From contig DASXLI010000018.1 of assembly GCA_036496285.1 (NCBI GenBank), positions 30,585 through 94,584 on the forward strand: a stretch of 64,000 nucleotides of DNA. Direction: 5' to 3'. Below, one piece after another: positions 51,490 to 60,610 of this stretch. The stretch's first letter is position 1; every line of letters begins with the position of its first letter. A program made the translations under genes and the position numbers. This stretch comes from DP-19 sp036496285 (GTDB lineage Bacteria > Desulfobacterota > Binatia > UTPRO1). The notes under the pieces were generated by a model. That model saw only the letters and a program-made list of their open reading frames with translations, was not told where the DNA came from and searched no databases.

Positions 51490-52272
51490 TCAGCGGCCGG
51501 TGAAGCGCGCCGGCCGCTTCTCGAGGAACGCGGCCATCCCCTCGCGGAAGTCGTGGCTCGCGAAGAGGGGCAGGAGCTGCAGGAACACGTGGTGGACGTT
51601 CGCCTCGAACGACTCCGCCAGGCCGAGCCGCATCATGCGCTTCGTCGCCTGCACCGCGAGGGGTGCGTTGGCGGCGATCTCGCGCGCCCAGGAGGCCGTC
51701 TCCTCCTCGAGCATGGCCCGCGGGACGACCTTGTTGACGAGGCCGAGCTCCAGCGCCTCGTGCGCCGTCAGCGTGACGCCACGAAAAGCGATCTCCGCGG
51801 CTTTCGCCCAGCCGAGCAGGCGCGGCAGCAGCCAGCTGCCGCCGCTCTCCGGCAGGACGCCGCGTTTGGTGAAGACGGCGGCGAGCTTGGCGTCGTCGGC
51901 GGCGATGCGGACGTCGCAGCCGAGCGCCAGGTCGAGGCCGTAGCCGGCGGCGGCGCCGTTCACGGCGGCGATCACCGGCTTGTCCATGTTGTGGAGGACG
52001 ACCGGCGGGGCGCTGCCGAGGTCGAAACGGAGGCCGCTCGCTCCGAGGCCCTGGCCCGCCGCCTCGTCCCGCAGGTCGAGCCCGGCGCAGAAGCCGCGTC
52101 CGGCGCCGGTCAGCACGACGACCCGCACCTCGGGGTCGTCGTGCGCGGCGTGCAACGCGCGGGAAAAGCCCTCGAGCATCGCGGCGCTGAGCGCGTTCAG
52201 CCGGTCGGGACGGTCGAGTGTGACCGTGGCGACGTGGTCACGCACCTCGTAGCGCAGATCGCGGTACTCCAT
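51490..52272 (-). CDS. Enoyl-CoA hydratase/isomerase family protein
   Basis: A 260-residue crotonase. The oxyanion-hole motifs are GAGRGFCAGLDLRD and AVNGAAAGYGLDLALGCD. One of the two catalytic Glu positions is present (TKRGVLPESGGSWLLPRL); the earlier one is replaced, as in many family members. The C-terminal ATKRMMRLGLAESFE helix is typical. Likely acts on an acyl-CoA in beta-oxidation or a related route. It is not linked to the pst operon. Confidence 0.88.
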   Translation of the reverse strand: MEYRDLRYEVRDHVATVTLDRPDRLNALSAAMLEGFSRALHAAHDDPEVRVVVLTGAGRGFCAGLDLRDEAAGQGLGASGLRFDLGSAPPVVLHNMDKPVIAAVNGAAAGYGLDLALGCDVRIAADDAKLAAVFTKRGVLPESGGSWLLPRLLGWAKAAEIAFRGVTLTAHEALELGLVNKVVPRAMLEEETASWAREIAANAPLAVQATKRMMRLGLAESFEANVHHVFLQLLPLFASHDFREGMAAFLEKRPARFTGR

Positions 52273-52318
52273 CGATGACGTCTCCCCGCGCCGACGGTGA
52301 CCGAGCCCCGGCGGGGTG

Positions 52319-53836
52319 TCAAGGCTCGTCGGCCGCGGGTGCGTCGTCGCCGGACGCATCCGCCGGTGCGGCCGGGGCCGCGGCGTCGGGCGCCGCTGCG
52401 TTCGCTGCGCCATCGGTATCCGCTGCCCCGGCAGGGGGCTCCTCGACGGCCGCTGGCGCGGCGACGAGCGGGGTGAGCTGCGGGGCCGCGAGCGTGCCGC
52501 CGATCGTGATCGGCAGCGCGAGCGCACCGCTCTCGTCGCGCTGGGCGACGAGCGACGGCACCGCCGCGATCACTACCGCGGCGAGGGGTGCGGCGAGCTG
52601 CACGCTGCCGGCGCCCTCGAGGCTCTGGTCCTCGAATAGCTGGATCGCGCTCGCGTCGATCGAGAAGCCCGGCGCGGACGCGTACAGGCGCGGCACCTTC
52701 CAGCCCTGGGCGTTTCTCAGGATCACCAGCCGCAGCTCGTCGAAGGCCAGGTCCGGACCGGTTGCAGCGCCCACGTTGGGCGGCACCTCGGCGCCGAGGG
52801 CGGCGAGCGCCTGCGGCAGCGGATTCCAGCCGCGGGCGCGTCCGCCGCGGATGACCCCGCGCCCCTGCAGGACGGGCGAGTCCGTGGTGCCGGTGAGCGC
52901 GACGCTCAGATCGGCGCGACCGGTCACCCGATCGCGGACGAGCGGGAGCTGGCCGACGTCGAGTGCTTGGCCCGTGAGGGTGGCGGCCAACTCCCCGGAC
53001 GGACCGGCGGGAATGCTGCCGTCGACGTTGAGCGTGCCGCCCGCGCCCGTGCCGCTCAGGGCGAGGTCGACGCGGGAGCCGTTCGGCGAGGCGGTCCCGT
53101 TCACGTGGTCGACGCGCAGGGCGCCGTCGGCCGCGGCGGCGACGAGCGTGCCGTCGACGATCTCGAGCGATGCCCGGCCGAGCGTCGCGGCGAGCGCGTT
53201 GGCGCCGCCGACGTGTCCCGCCTTGGCTCCCGCGTCCTTCGGTGGTGGGCCGCCCAGGTGGATCACCGGCCCGAGGAGGCGGAGGCGCTGCACGTCGAGC
53301 GTGCGCGCTACGAGCGCGGCGAGCGAGAGCTGCAGGTCGATTCCTTCGGCGGAGAGGCCGTCGTCGCCGCCGATGCGGACGTCACGCACGCGGATCACGA
53401 GGCCGCGGAGGTCGGAGCTGAGGCCGACACCGAGCCTGCCGATCGTGACCGGCTCGCCGAGCGCGACGCTGGCCCGGCGGGCGAGCTCGTCCCGGACGCG
53501 CGCGAGGCCGGCATCGAGCGCCGCGTACGCGAGGGCCGCGGTGGCGAGGACGAGGCCGGCCGCGATCGCCCAGCGCGTGCGCGACGGACGAACGCGCGCC
53601 GCCGCCGATCCGCGCGGACCACGCTCGACGGCAACGACGGGTGCGGGCTCCGCGACCCGGCGCGCGAGCGTATCCTCGGAGGCGGGAAACGACGCGGCCG
53701 CGACGTCGGCGCAGGTGGCGCACGCCGCGACGTGCTGCTCGATCGCCTCGCGCTCGGCGTCGCTCACGCGGCGCTCGATCCAGCCTGCGAGGAGCTCGTC
53801 GCTCGGGCACTCGGGCTCCGGTGCATGACCGGTCAT
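52319..53836 (-). CDS. Anti-sigma factor fused to an AsmA-like periplasmic domain
   Basis: A 505-residue protein. The N-terminal zinc anti-sigma motif is EQHVAACATC (H35-x3-C39-x2-C42), followed by one TM helix (89-110). A roughly 370-residue periplasmic region then has GEPVTIGRLGVGLSSDLRGLVIRVRDVRIG and ALTGTTDSPVLQGRGVIRGG. These are the patterns of AsmA/DUF748-like long beta proteins. The Ala/Pro/Asp tail is low-complexity. The start overlaps the sigma gene by ATGA. Sequestering that sigma factor in response to an envelope signal is the likely role. Confidence 0.75.
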   Translation of the reverse strand: MTGHAPEPECPSDELLAGWIERRVSDAEREAIEQHVAACATCADVAAASFPASEDTLARRVAEPAPVVAVERGPRGSAAARVRPSRTRWAIAAGLVLATAALAYAALDAGLARVRDELARRASVALGEPVTIGRLGVGLSSDLRGLVIRVRDVRIGGDDGLSAEGIDLQLSLAALVARTLDVQRLRLLGPVIHLGGPPPKDAGAKAGHVGGANALAATLGRASLEIVDGTLVAAAADGALRVDHVNGTASPNGSRVDLALSGTGAGGTLNVDGSIPAGPSGELAATLTGQALDVGQLPLVRDRVTGRADLSVALTGTTDSPVLQGRGVIRGGRARGWNPLPQALAALGAEVPPNVGAATGPDLAFDELRLVILRNAQGWKVPRLYASAPGFSIDASAIQLFEDQSLEGAGSVQLAAPLAAVVIAAVPSLVAQRDESGALALPITIGGTLAAPQLTPLVAAPAAVEEPPAGAADTDGAANAAAPDAAAPAAPADASGDDAPAADEP

Positions 53837-54486
53837 GCGTCCTCCCTGACGACCCGTCGCAGCCGCTCGAGCACGCGGCTCTTGCGGACGTACGCGGCGT
53901 TGGCGCTGACGCCGAGCGCCTCCGCGACCGCGGGCAGCGAGGCGCCGCGCAGGAGGTGCAGCTCGACGAGCAGCCGGTCCTTGGCGCCGAGGTCGGCGAT
54001 CGCGGCGCTCAGCTTGGCCGCGACGTCCGCGCCTTCGACGACGCGTGCGGGATCGGCCGTGTCGCTGCGCAGCGTGCGACGCAGTGCGGTCATGGTGGCG
54101 CCATCGTCGTCGAGCGAGAGCAGGCGGCGGTCGCGCCGCAGCACGTCGATCGTCATGCGCAATGCGACGACGCGCAGCCAGCCGGCGAAGGAGCAGCCGT
54201 TGCGTCCCTCGAAGTTGCGCAGCCGGCGGGCGTCGTCGTCGAAGAGCGCGACGAACACCTCCTGCGTCAGGTCGTCCGCGAGATCGGTGCGCCCGCGGCC
54301 CCGCTGTGCGAGATAGCGATGGATGGCGGCATGCACGACCGGCGCGTAGGCGGCGAACAGCCGGTCGCGTGCCTCCGGAATGCCGGCGAGCGCGGCCGCG
54401 ACGAGCGGCTCACCGCCGACCGCCTCGACGACGCTTTCGCGCGGGGGGACCCCGATCGGGTCGCGATGGTCACTGACGATCGGCAC
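53833..54486 (-). CDS. ECF-like RNA polymerase sigma factor
   Basis: A 217-residue protein. Region 2 has ARDRLFAAYAPVVHAAIHRYL, DLTQEVFVALFDDD and FAGWLRVVALRMTIDVLRRDRR. Region 4 has LLVELHLLRGASLPAVAEALGVSANAAYVRKSRVLERLR. The GTG start was chosen because AAGGAGG is 3 nt upstream; upstream residues are low-complexity Pro/Arg. Coupled to the anti-sigma fusion gene. It likely controls an envelope-stress or surface regulon not identifiable here. Confidence 0.9.
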   Translation of the reverse strand: MPIVSDHRDPIGVPPRESVVEAVGGEPLVAAALAGIPEARDRLFAAYAPVVHAAIHRYLAQRGRGRTDLADDLTQEVFVALFDDDARRLRNFEGRNGCSFAGWLRVVALRMTIDVLRRDRRLLSLDDDGATMTALRRTLRSDTADPARVVEGADVAAKLSAAIADLGAKDRLLVELHLLRGASLPAVAEALGVSANAAYVRKSRVLERLRRVVREDA

Positions 54487-54559
54487 GGGCCTCCTTCCAA
54501 CGGCGCGTCCGGGCGGGCGCGGCGGTGAAAGATCCGGCGGCGTGGGCCGTCTCGGCAGC

Positions 54560-54838
54560 ATGGAGGATGTCGCGCTCGCGATCGTCATGGTCATCGCCGG
54601 GGTGGCGGCGGTCCTGGTGGCGAATCGCCTCGGGCGCCGTGCCGGTATGCGAGAGACGGTTCCCTGGCGTCCGATCTTTCAGCTCGTCGAGCATCGTAAG
54701 CGCTGTCTCGCTCACGATCGTGTACGGGTGCAACGGGACCTGGGGCCGGTGCTCGGCATCCCGGAATGGGCGTGGGCGGAGCTGGCGGCCCTGCGGCGGC
54801 CGCTCCTGCGCCGGGCCGCGCGCATCGAGCCACCATGA
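54560..54838 (+). CDS. Small single-TM protein 1
   Basis: A 92-residue protein with one N-terminal helix (VALAIVMVIAGVAAVLVANRLG) and a basic cytosolic part (RETVPWRPIFQLVEHRKRC). It overlaps the next small gene by ATGA, which supports both as real. No family recognised. Divergent from the sigma factor gene. Confidence 0.45.
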   Translation: MEDVALAIVMVIAGVAAVLVANRLGRRAGMRETVPWRPIFQLVEHRKRCLAHDRVRVQRDLGPVLGIPEWAWAELAALRRPLLRRAARIEPP

Positions 54839-55047
54839 GCCTCGCGCTCGCCGGCGCCTCGGGGCTGCTCATCACCGTCCTCGCGCGCGTGTCGTTCCGC
54901 CTCGCTCGCAGGCGTGCACGGCGGGCGCTGCCGCGCGCCCTGCGGATGGAGCTCCGGCGCCACAAGCTCGACTGCCTGCACGAGCCGCCCGAGCGGGTGG
55001 AGCTCGAGCTGGAGCTGCTGCTCGGCGAGCACCCGCGGCGCGGCTAG
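54835..55047 (+). CDS. Small single-TM protein 2
   Basis: A 70-residue protein with an N-terminal helix (LALAGASGLLITVLARVSF) followed by a strongly basic region and an acidic end (PPERVELELELLLGEH). ATGA coupling to the previous gene; convergent 4-bp overlap with the amidotransferase gene. Unknown function. Confidence 0.45.
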   Translation: MSLALAGASGLLITVLARVSFRLARRRARRALPRALRMELRRHKLDCLHEPPERVELELELLLGEHPRRG

Positions 55048-55724
55048 CGGCCGAAGAAGAGGCGCTCCGCGATCGTGGCGGCGCGACTGTTGGCGGCCGC
55101 GACGTCCGGTGGCACGTCGCCCTCCGGAAGCGGCCCGCCCCCGTTGAAGGCTTCGCACCAGCGTCCGATCAGCGGCGCGTCGATCTCCAGGTGGAAGAGG
55201 AGGCCGTAGACGCGCCGGCGCAGGCGAAAGGCCTGGATCGGATAGCGCGCGCTCCCCGCGAGGTGGACGGCCTCGGACGGCAGCGGGAAGGCCTCGCGGT
55301 GCCACTCGAGCGCCGCGAACGGCGGGACGTCGTGGAAGAGCGGATCCGCCGTGGCGTCCTCCGTCGGGACGATCCGATGCCAGCCGATCTCGGCGGCGGG
55401 TCCCGGCGCGACCGGCGCGCCGGCGACGGAGGCGATCAGCTGCGAGCCAAGGCAGACGCCGAGCGTCGGCGTGTCGCTCGCGATCGCCTGCCGGATCAGC
55501 GCACGTTCGTCCAACAGCCACGGGTGCTCCTCCTCGCCGCCGACGCTCATCGGCCCGCCCATGACGATCAGGCCCTGATACGGCGCCAGCTCCGCCGGGC
55601 AGCGCTCCCCGGCGAACTGCCGCACGATTTCCAGGCGAGCGCCGTTCCGCTCCAACGTCTCCGCAAAGACGCCTGCGTGCTCCAGGGGGTGGTGCTGCAG
55701 GATCAGGACGCGGGGCGCCGTCAC
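55044..55724 (-). CDS. Class I glutamine amidotransferase (GMP synthase-like)
   Basis: A 226-residue GATase1 domain protein. The N-terminal beta strand is PRVLILQHHPLEHAGVF, the oxyanion strand is GLIVMGGPMSVGGEEEHPWL, nucleophile Cys is in TLGVCLGSQLIA, and His/Glu are in GLLFHLEID. No synthase domain is attached. Free-standing members cleave or transfer ammonia, or act as gamma-glutamyl hydrolases. The substrate is unknown. GTG 55736 is an alternative start. Confidence 0.85.
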   Translation of the reverse strand: MTAPRVLILQHHPLEHAGVFAETLERNGARLEIVRQFAGERCPAELAPYQGLIVMGGPMSVGGEEEHPWLLDERALIRQAIASDTPTLGVCLGSQLIASVAGAPVAPGPAAEIGWHRIVPTEDATADPLFHDVPPFAALEWHREAFPLPSEAVHLAGSARYPIQAFRLRRRVYGLLFHLEIDAPLIGRWCEAFNGGGPLPEGDVPPDVAAANSRAATIAERLFFGR

Positions 55725-55863
55725 GCGCTCTTTCACCACGGGCGCGGTCCGCCTGCAAGCACGGCGCGACGCGCTTGAGCGCCCGTCGCCGCTCGCATAC
55801 AAAATAGGCGCGCTGTCCGCATGCGCGTCGCGACGCGAGCATTGCGGCCGGCCGCCCGAGCTC

Positions 55864-57036
55864 GTGCCTCGATCCCGACCTGAGCGCCGCAAGCACCCCA
55901 GTGAGACGTCGCCCGACGTCGCGATCGTCGGCGGCGGCATCATCGGCTGCGCGCTCGCGGCCGAGCTGGCGCGCCGTGGCGCGCGGGTGACGGTCGTCGA
56001 GCGCGGACAGCCCGGCATGGAGGCATCGTCGGCGGCGGCCGGCATGCTCGGCCCGCGGGCCGAGGCCGACACGCCGGGGCCGTTCCTTGCGCTCGGCGTC
56101 GCGAGCCTTGCGATGTACCCGGCGGCGATTGCAGCCCTGCGCGAGGAAACCGGCATCGACCCCGAGTATCAGCGCGACGGCATCCTCTACGTCGCGCTCA
56201 GCGACGGCGAGGCAGCGCGCCTCGCGGCGCGGGCGCGCTGGCAGCGCCGCGCCGGCTGTCCGGTCGAGCGCCTCTCGGCGCGCGACGCGCGGGCCGCCGA
56301 GCCGGAGCTGCGCGACGACATCCGCATGGCGCTGCGCTTCCCGGCGGACCACCGCCTCGACAACGTGCGCCTCGCGCGCGCGTACGCGGTGCTGGCGAGC
56401 CGGCGCGGCGCGGCGCTCCGGACCGGCGTCGCGGTGCGGTCGATCCGCGCCGAGGGCGGACGCGCCGTCGGCCTCGAGACCGACGCGGGGCGCGTGGCGG
56501 CGGGCGCCGTCGTCAATGCCGCGGGCGCCTGGGCCGGGGAGCTCGCGACGCCCGGGCGCACCGTGCCGGTGCGCCCGGTGCGCGGCCAGATGGCGACGCT
56601 CACCGCGGCGCATCCGCCATTCCGCCACGCGATCTACTCGCACGGCGTGTACGTCGTGCCGCGCCGCGACGGCCGCGTGCTCGTCGGCAGCACCTACGAG
56701 GACGCCGGCTTCGACAAGCGCGTGACCGGCGAGGCGCTGGCGGGAATCCTCGCGCGCGCGCTTCGTCTCGCGCCCGTCCTGCGCGACGCCTCGTTCACGA
56801 CGGCCTGGGCCGGCCTCCGTCCCGGCACGCCCGACGACCAGCCGATCCTCGGCGCCGACCCCGACGTCGAGGGACTCTTCCACGCCACCGGGCACTACCG
56901 GAACGGCATCCTGCTCGCACCGGTCACGGCGCGCGCGCTCGCCGAGCTGGTCCTGGCGGGCCGAACGTCGTATGACCTCACACCGTTCAGCGCCGCGCGC
57001 TTCGCGCGCCGATCGCCGCAAGGAGACGCTCCGTGA
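55864..57036 (+). CDS. thiO: Glycine oxidase-type FAD oxidoreductase
   Basis: A 390-residue DadA/ThiO family protein. It has the Rossmann FAD motif VAIVGGGIIGCALAAELARRG, ASSAAAGMLGPRAEADTPGPF typical of ThiO, VRPVRGQMATL, and GLRPGTPDDQPILG near the C-terminus. ThiO oxidises glycine to the imine used in thiazole synthesis. No other thi gene is adjacent. GTG start; overlaps the next gene by GTGA. Confidence 0.85.
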   Translation: MPRSRPERRKHPSETSPDVAIVGGGIIGCALAAELARRGARVTVVERGQPGMEASSAAAGMLGPRAEADTPGPFLALGVASLAMYPAAIAALREETGIDPEYQRDGILYVALSDGEAARLAARARWQRRAGCPVERLSARDARAAEPELRDDIRMALRFPADHRLDNVRLARAYAVLASRRGAALRTGVAVRSIRAEGGRAVGLETDAGRVAAGAVVNAAGAWAGELATPGRTVPVRPVRGQMATLTAAHPPFRHAIYSHGVYVVPRRDGRVLVGSTYEDAGFDKRVTGEALAGILARALRLAPVLRDASFTTAWAGLRPGTPDDQPILGADPDVEGLFHATGHYRNGILLAPVTARALAELVLAGRTSYDLTPFSAARFARRSPQGDAP

Positions 57037-58172
57037 CGACCGCCCTCGAGAACGTCCGCATCCTCGATCTTTCGCGCCAGCTCCCCGGACCCTTCTGCGC
57101 CATGATGCTGGGCGACCTCGGCGCCGAGGTGACGACGATCGCCGCGCCCAACGACCCGCTCGGCGCCGGCATCCCGATGTTGACCCGCAACAAGCGCCAC
57201 ATGACGCTCAATCTGAAGAGCGCGGCCGGGCGCGCCGTGTTCGACAAGCTCGTCGCCGACACCGACGTCGTGCTCGAGGGCTTCCGGCCGGGCGTGACGA
57301 CGAAGCTCGGCATCGACTACCCGCGTCTCGCCGGCCTGAATCCGCGCCTGATCTACTGCTCGATCTCGGGCTACGGCCAGGACGGCCCGTACCGCGAGAA
57401 GGTCGGGCACGACCTGAACTACATCGGCTATGCCGGCGTGCTCGGGGTGACCGGCACCGCCGGCGGCCCGCCCGTCATTCCCGGCGTCCAGATCGCCGAC
57501 ATCGCGGGCGGCACGCTGATGGCGACGATCGGCATTCTCGCCGCGCTGCTCGCGCGCACGCACACCGGGCGCGGACAGCTCGTCGACATCGCGATGCTCG
57601 ACGGCGCGTTCGCCTGCAACGTCTTTCACATCCTGATGCAGCTGATCGGGCAGGGCACGGCACGCGGCGATACCCGGCTCACCGGCCGTTACGCCTGCTA
57701 CGCCGTCTACGAGACGGCGGACCGGAAGCACGTCTCGGTCGGCGCGCTCGAGGGGCACTTCTGGCGCAACCTGTGTGAGCACTTCGGGCGGGCCGACCTG
57801 ATCCCGCTGCAGTTCGCCGAGGGCGAGGACCGCGAGCGCGTCCTCGCGTTCTTCCGCGACGCGTTCAAGCGCAAGACGCGCGACGAATGGGTGCGCGAGC
57901 TCGAGCCGGTGGACATCTGCTTCGGACCGGTGAACGATGTCGCCGAGGCGCTCGCCGATCCACAGCTGCAGGCGCGCGGCATGGTGCTGGAGGAGGAGCA
58001 CCCGCAGTTCGGCCGGGTGCGTACGATCGGCTCGCCGATCAAGCTCTCCGCCACGCCTCCCGCGATGCGCCGGCCGCCGCACGCGTTCGGCGAGCATACC
58101 GACGAGATCCTGCGCGAGCTCGGCTACGACGCCGCGGCGATCAAGGGGCTGCACGACGAGGGCGCGGTATGA
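57033..58172 (+). CDS. CaiB/BaiF family (type III) CoA-transferase
   Basis: A 379-residue protein. It starts LENVRILDLSRQLPGPFCAMMLGDLGAEV, the type III signature, with LNLKSAAGRAVFDKL and DVVLEGFRPGVTTKLGIDY. The catalytic Asp is expected near VDIAMLDGAFA. The C-terminal part has PVNDVAEALADPQLQARGM. It transfers CoA between acyl groups; the substrate is not determined. Co-operonic with thiO and a HAD phosphatase. Confidence 0.92.
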   Translation: MTTALENVRILDLSRQLPGPFCAMMLGDLGAEVTTIAAPNDPLGAGIPMLTRNKRHMTLNLKSAAGRAVFDKLVADTDVVLEGFRPGVTTKLGIDYPRLAGLNPRLIYCSISGYGQDGPYREKVGHDLNYIGYAGVLGVTGTAGGPPVIPGVQIADIAGGTLMATIGILAALLARTHTGRGQLVDIAMLDGAFACNVFHILMQLIGQGTARGDTRLTGRYACYAVYETADRKHVSVGALEGHFWRNLCEHFGRADLIPLQFAEGEDRERVLAFFRDAFKRKTRDEWVRELEPVDICFGPVNDVAEALADPQLQARGMVLEEEHPQFGRVRTIGSPIKLSATPPAMRRPPHAFGEHTDEILRELGYDAAAIKGLHDEGAV

Positions 58173-58199
58173 TCGGGGGCGGCGGTCCGGACGCGAGCG

Positions 58200-58904
58200 G
58201 TGGCTGACGGCCCGCGCGCGGTCCTGTTCGACTGCGACGGGATCCTGGCCGATTCCGAGCCCCTCCACCTGCGCGCGTTCCAGGACGTGCTGCGGCCCCT
58301 CGGCATCGCATTGACGCGTGAGGACTACGTCGCCGACTACCTCGGCTTCGACGATCGCGGGGTGTTCACGGAGGCGATGCGCGTCGCGGGGCGCCGCGCC
58401 AGTGACGCCGACATCCACGCGCTCATGCAGGAGAAGGCCGTCGCGTTCCGCCGTGTCCTCGAGCGTGACGTGCTGGTCTATCCCGGCGTCGCGTCCTTCG
58501 TCGCGGCCTGCGCCGGCCTGCCGCTCGGCGTCGTGTCCGGCGCGCTGCGCGACGAGGTGGAGATCATCCTGCGCCACGCCGGCATCCGCGACGCGTTCCG
58601 GGTGATCGTCGCCGCCGAGGACGTGGCGGAGGGCAAGCCCGATCCGGAAGGCTATCTGCGCGCCCTGGCGGCGCTGCAGGCGCCCGGCGTATCGATTGCT
58701 CCTGCGGAGTGCCTGGTCGTCGAGGACTCGCTCGCGGGGCTCGAGGCCGGCCGGCGCGCGGGCATGCGGCGGCTCGCAGTCACCAACAGCTATCCGGCTG
58801 ATCAGCTGCGCGCGGCCGCGGACCACGTCGTGGCGACGCTCGAGGGGCTGACGCTCGCGCACCTGCGGCCCATGTTCAGCCGTGCGGCGCGCCCCGCCGG
58901 GTAG
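58200..58904 (+). CDS. HAD-superfamily phosphatase
   Basis: A 234-residue protein. Motif I AVLFDCDGILADSEPLH, motif II VVSGAL (Ser), motif III Lys in EGKPDPEGYLRAL and motif IV VVEDSLAGLEAG. This is the beta-phosphoglucomutase/phosphoglycolate-phosphatase-like subgroup with a helical cap. The sugar or other phosphate substrate is unknown. GTG start 27 nt after the CoA-transferase stop. Confidence 0.88.
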   Translation: MADGPRAVLFDCDGILADSEPLHLRAFQDVLRPLGIALTREDYVADYLGFDDRGVFTEAMRVAGRRASDADIHALMQEKAVAFRRVLERDVLVYPGVASFVAACAGLPLGVVSGALRDEVEIILRHAGIRDAFRVIVAAEDVAEGKPDPEGYLRALAALQAPGVSIAPAECLVVEDSLAGLEAGRRAGMRRLAVTNSYPADQLRAAADHVVATLEGLTLAHLRPMFSRAARPAG

Positions 58905-58910
58905 GCGCTT

Positions 58911-59144
58911 TCAGCGCATCTCCTGCAGTACGTAGCCCGCTGCCTCGGCCATCATCTCCTGGAGGACCTCCCGCAGCGCCTTGTCCGGCGTCTCGAGCTT
59001 GCCAACCAGGGCGGAGAGCACGGCGAAGTAGCGCTCCTTCTGCTCGAGCGGCATCGCCGGCAGCCGCGCGTTCATCGCGGTCACGAAACGGTCGTGCGTC
59101 ATCCGCAGCTGGTTGTCGAGGTCGCGCTCGATCTCGTTCGCCAT
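58911..59144 (-). CDS. Small helical hypothetical protein
   Basis: A 77-residue soluble, helical protein (ANEIERDLDNQLRMTHDRFV, PLEQKERYFAVLSALVGKLE). GAGGAG lies 10 nt before the ATG, which fixes the start. No TM segment, Cys or known domain. It lies convergent to the HAD gene and divergent from the AAA+ gene. Unknown function. Confidence 0.65.
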   Translation of the reverse strand: MANEIERDLDNQLRMTHDRFVTAMNARLPAMPLEQKERYFAVLSALVGKLETPDKALREVLQEMMAEAAGYVLQEMR

Positions 59145-59286
59145 CGTGTCGAATCTCCTCCGTCGATCTACGGGTATATGTTTCGATCGCCGAACGCCAC
59201 GACGGTATGATCGGCTGGACATCGTGCCGGCGGAAATACCCGCCGACGATTGACTGCGGTGCTGCCGGATCGCAAGAGTTGCGCGC

Positions 59287-60564
59287 GTGACGGCGACGAC
59301 GCACGGTGCGGGACGGATGGCGGGAAGCGCGGCGCCGGTCGCCGGCGGCGAGCTGCTCGGCGTCTCCGCGGCGATGGGGCGCCTGCGCGCCGAGCTGGCG
59401 GCGATCGCGCGCGGCGGCTTCCGCGCCGTCCTGGTGCAAGGCGAGTCCGGGGTCGGCAAGGAGGTCGTCACCGAGGCGCTGCGCCGGTCGTCGCCGCGAG
59501 CGCACGCGCCCTACGAGGTGTTCGACTGCCCGGCCGTTCCCGAGGACCATCTCGAGAGCGAGCTCTTCGGCACGACCCGCGGTGCATTCCCGGGCGCGCT
59601 GGACAAGCGCGGCACGCTCGAGCGGGCGCACGGTGGCATCGTCTTCTTCGACGAGATCGCCGCGATGCGCCGCGACCATCAGGCCAAGATCCTGCGGGCG
59701 ATCGAGGGCAAGGCATTCCGCCGCGTCGGCGGCAGCGCCGCGATCACGGTCGACGTCGCGACGATCGCGGCCGCGCACGAGGACCTCGCGGCGCTCGCCA
59801 GCGCCGGCGCGTTCCGCCACGACCTCTACTATCGGTTGATCCGCGACGGCGTCCTGGTGATTCCGCCGTTGCGCGAGCGGCCCGAGGACGTCGACGTGTT
59901 GGTGCGCCACCACGCTGCCGCGGAGACGGGCGCCGAGGTGCGCCTCGAGCCCGCGGCGCTGGCGCATCTCCGCGCCTACGACTGGCCCGGCAACGTACGG
60001 CAGCTGCACACGGTCGTCCGGGTCGCACTGCGCGTCGAGCCGTCGGTGCTGTCGGCCGACGTGGTCGCGCGCGTGCTGCGCGGCTTCGCCGGCGCGCCGG
60101 CGCGGCCGGAGGCACCGCGGGACGGATCGGCTTCCGGTATCGCGGGAGACGTCACGCCGCCGCACGGCGCCGGCTCCCGCGCGATCGCGGGCATCGTGAT
60201 GAGCACGGTAGATGGCGTGGCCGAGTCGTCGGGGCCCGGCCGCTGGCCAGGGTTCCACGCCATCACCGCGACGACGCAGCGTCGCGCCCTGCTCGACGCC
60301 TACGAGGCTGCGGCGGGGAACAAGACCGCCGCGGGCGTCCTGCTCGGCTTCCACCTCTCGCCGGGCGAGGAGCACGTGCCCGGCCGTCCGCTCACCGAGA
60401 GCCGTCGCAATCTGGCGCTCCGCAAGTTCCGCTACTGGTCGAGCCGCCTCGGCATCGCGGCGTCGCTGGTGCGCCGGCCATCGCACGCGGCGCTTGCCGA
60501 CCTCTGCGCCATGCCGTGCGACGCACCAGTGCCGGAGTCCGGCGCTGCCTCCGACGAGCCGTGA
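59287..60564 (+). CDS. Sigma-54-activator-like AAA+ protein with altered GAFTGA loop
   Basis: A 425-residue protein. The AAA+ core has LVQGESGVGKEVVTEALRRSS (Walker A), ESELFGTTRGAFPGALDKRG, GGIVFFDEIAAMRRDHQAKIL (Walker B) and PPLRERPEDVDVLVRHH. The sigma-54 contact loop is GAFPGA (residues 99-104) instead of GAFTGA. No receiver or GAF domain precedes it. The C-terminal 150 residues have a possible HTH (AGNKTAAGVLLGFHL) and a basic end. It may regulate transcription without normal sigma-54 coupling. Confidence 0.82.
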   Translation: MTATTHGAGRMAGSAAPVAGGELLGVSAAMGRLRAELAAIARGGFRAVLVQGESGVGKEVVTEALRRSSPRAHAPYEVFDCPAVPEDHLESELFGTTRGAFPGALDKRGTLERAHGGIVFFDEIAAMRRDHQAKILRAIEGKAFRRVGGSAAITVDVATIAAAHEDLAALASAGAFRHDLYYRLIRDGVLVIPPLRERPEDVDVLVRHHAAAETGAEVRLEPAALAHLRAYDWPGNVRQLHTVVRVALRVEPSVLSADVVARVLRGFAGAPARPEAPRDGSASGIAGDVTPPHGAGSRAIAGIVMSTVDGVAESSGPGRWPGFHAITATTQRRALLDAYEAAAGNKTAAGVLLGFHLSPGEEHVPGRPLTESRRNLALRKFRYWSSRLGIAASLVRRPSHAALADLCAMPCDAPVPESGAASDEP

Positions 60565-60610
60565 GTCCGTTCGCTACCCCCGGGATTCTGCACGCAGAAG
60601 GGAAACCCGT

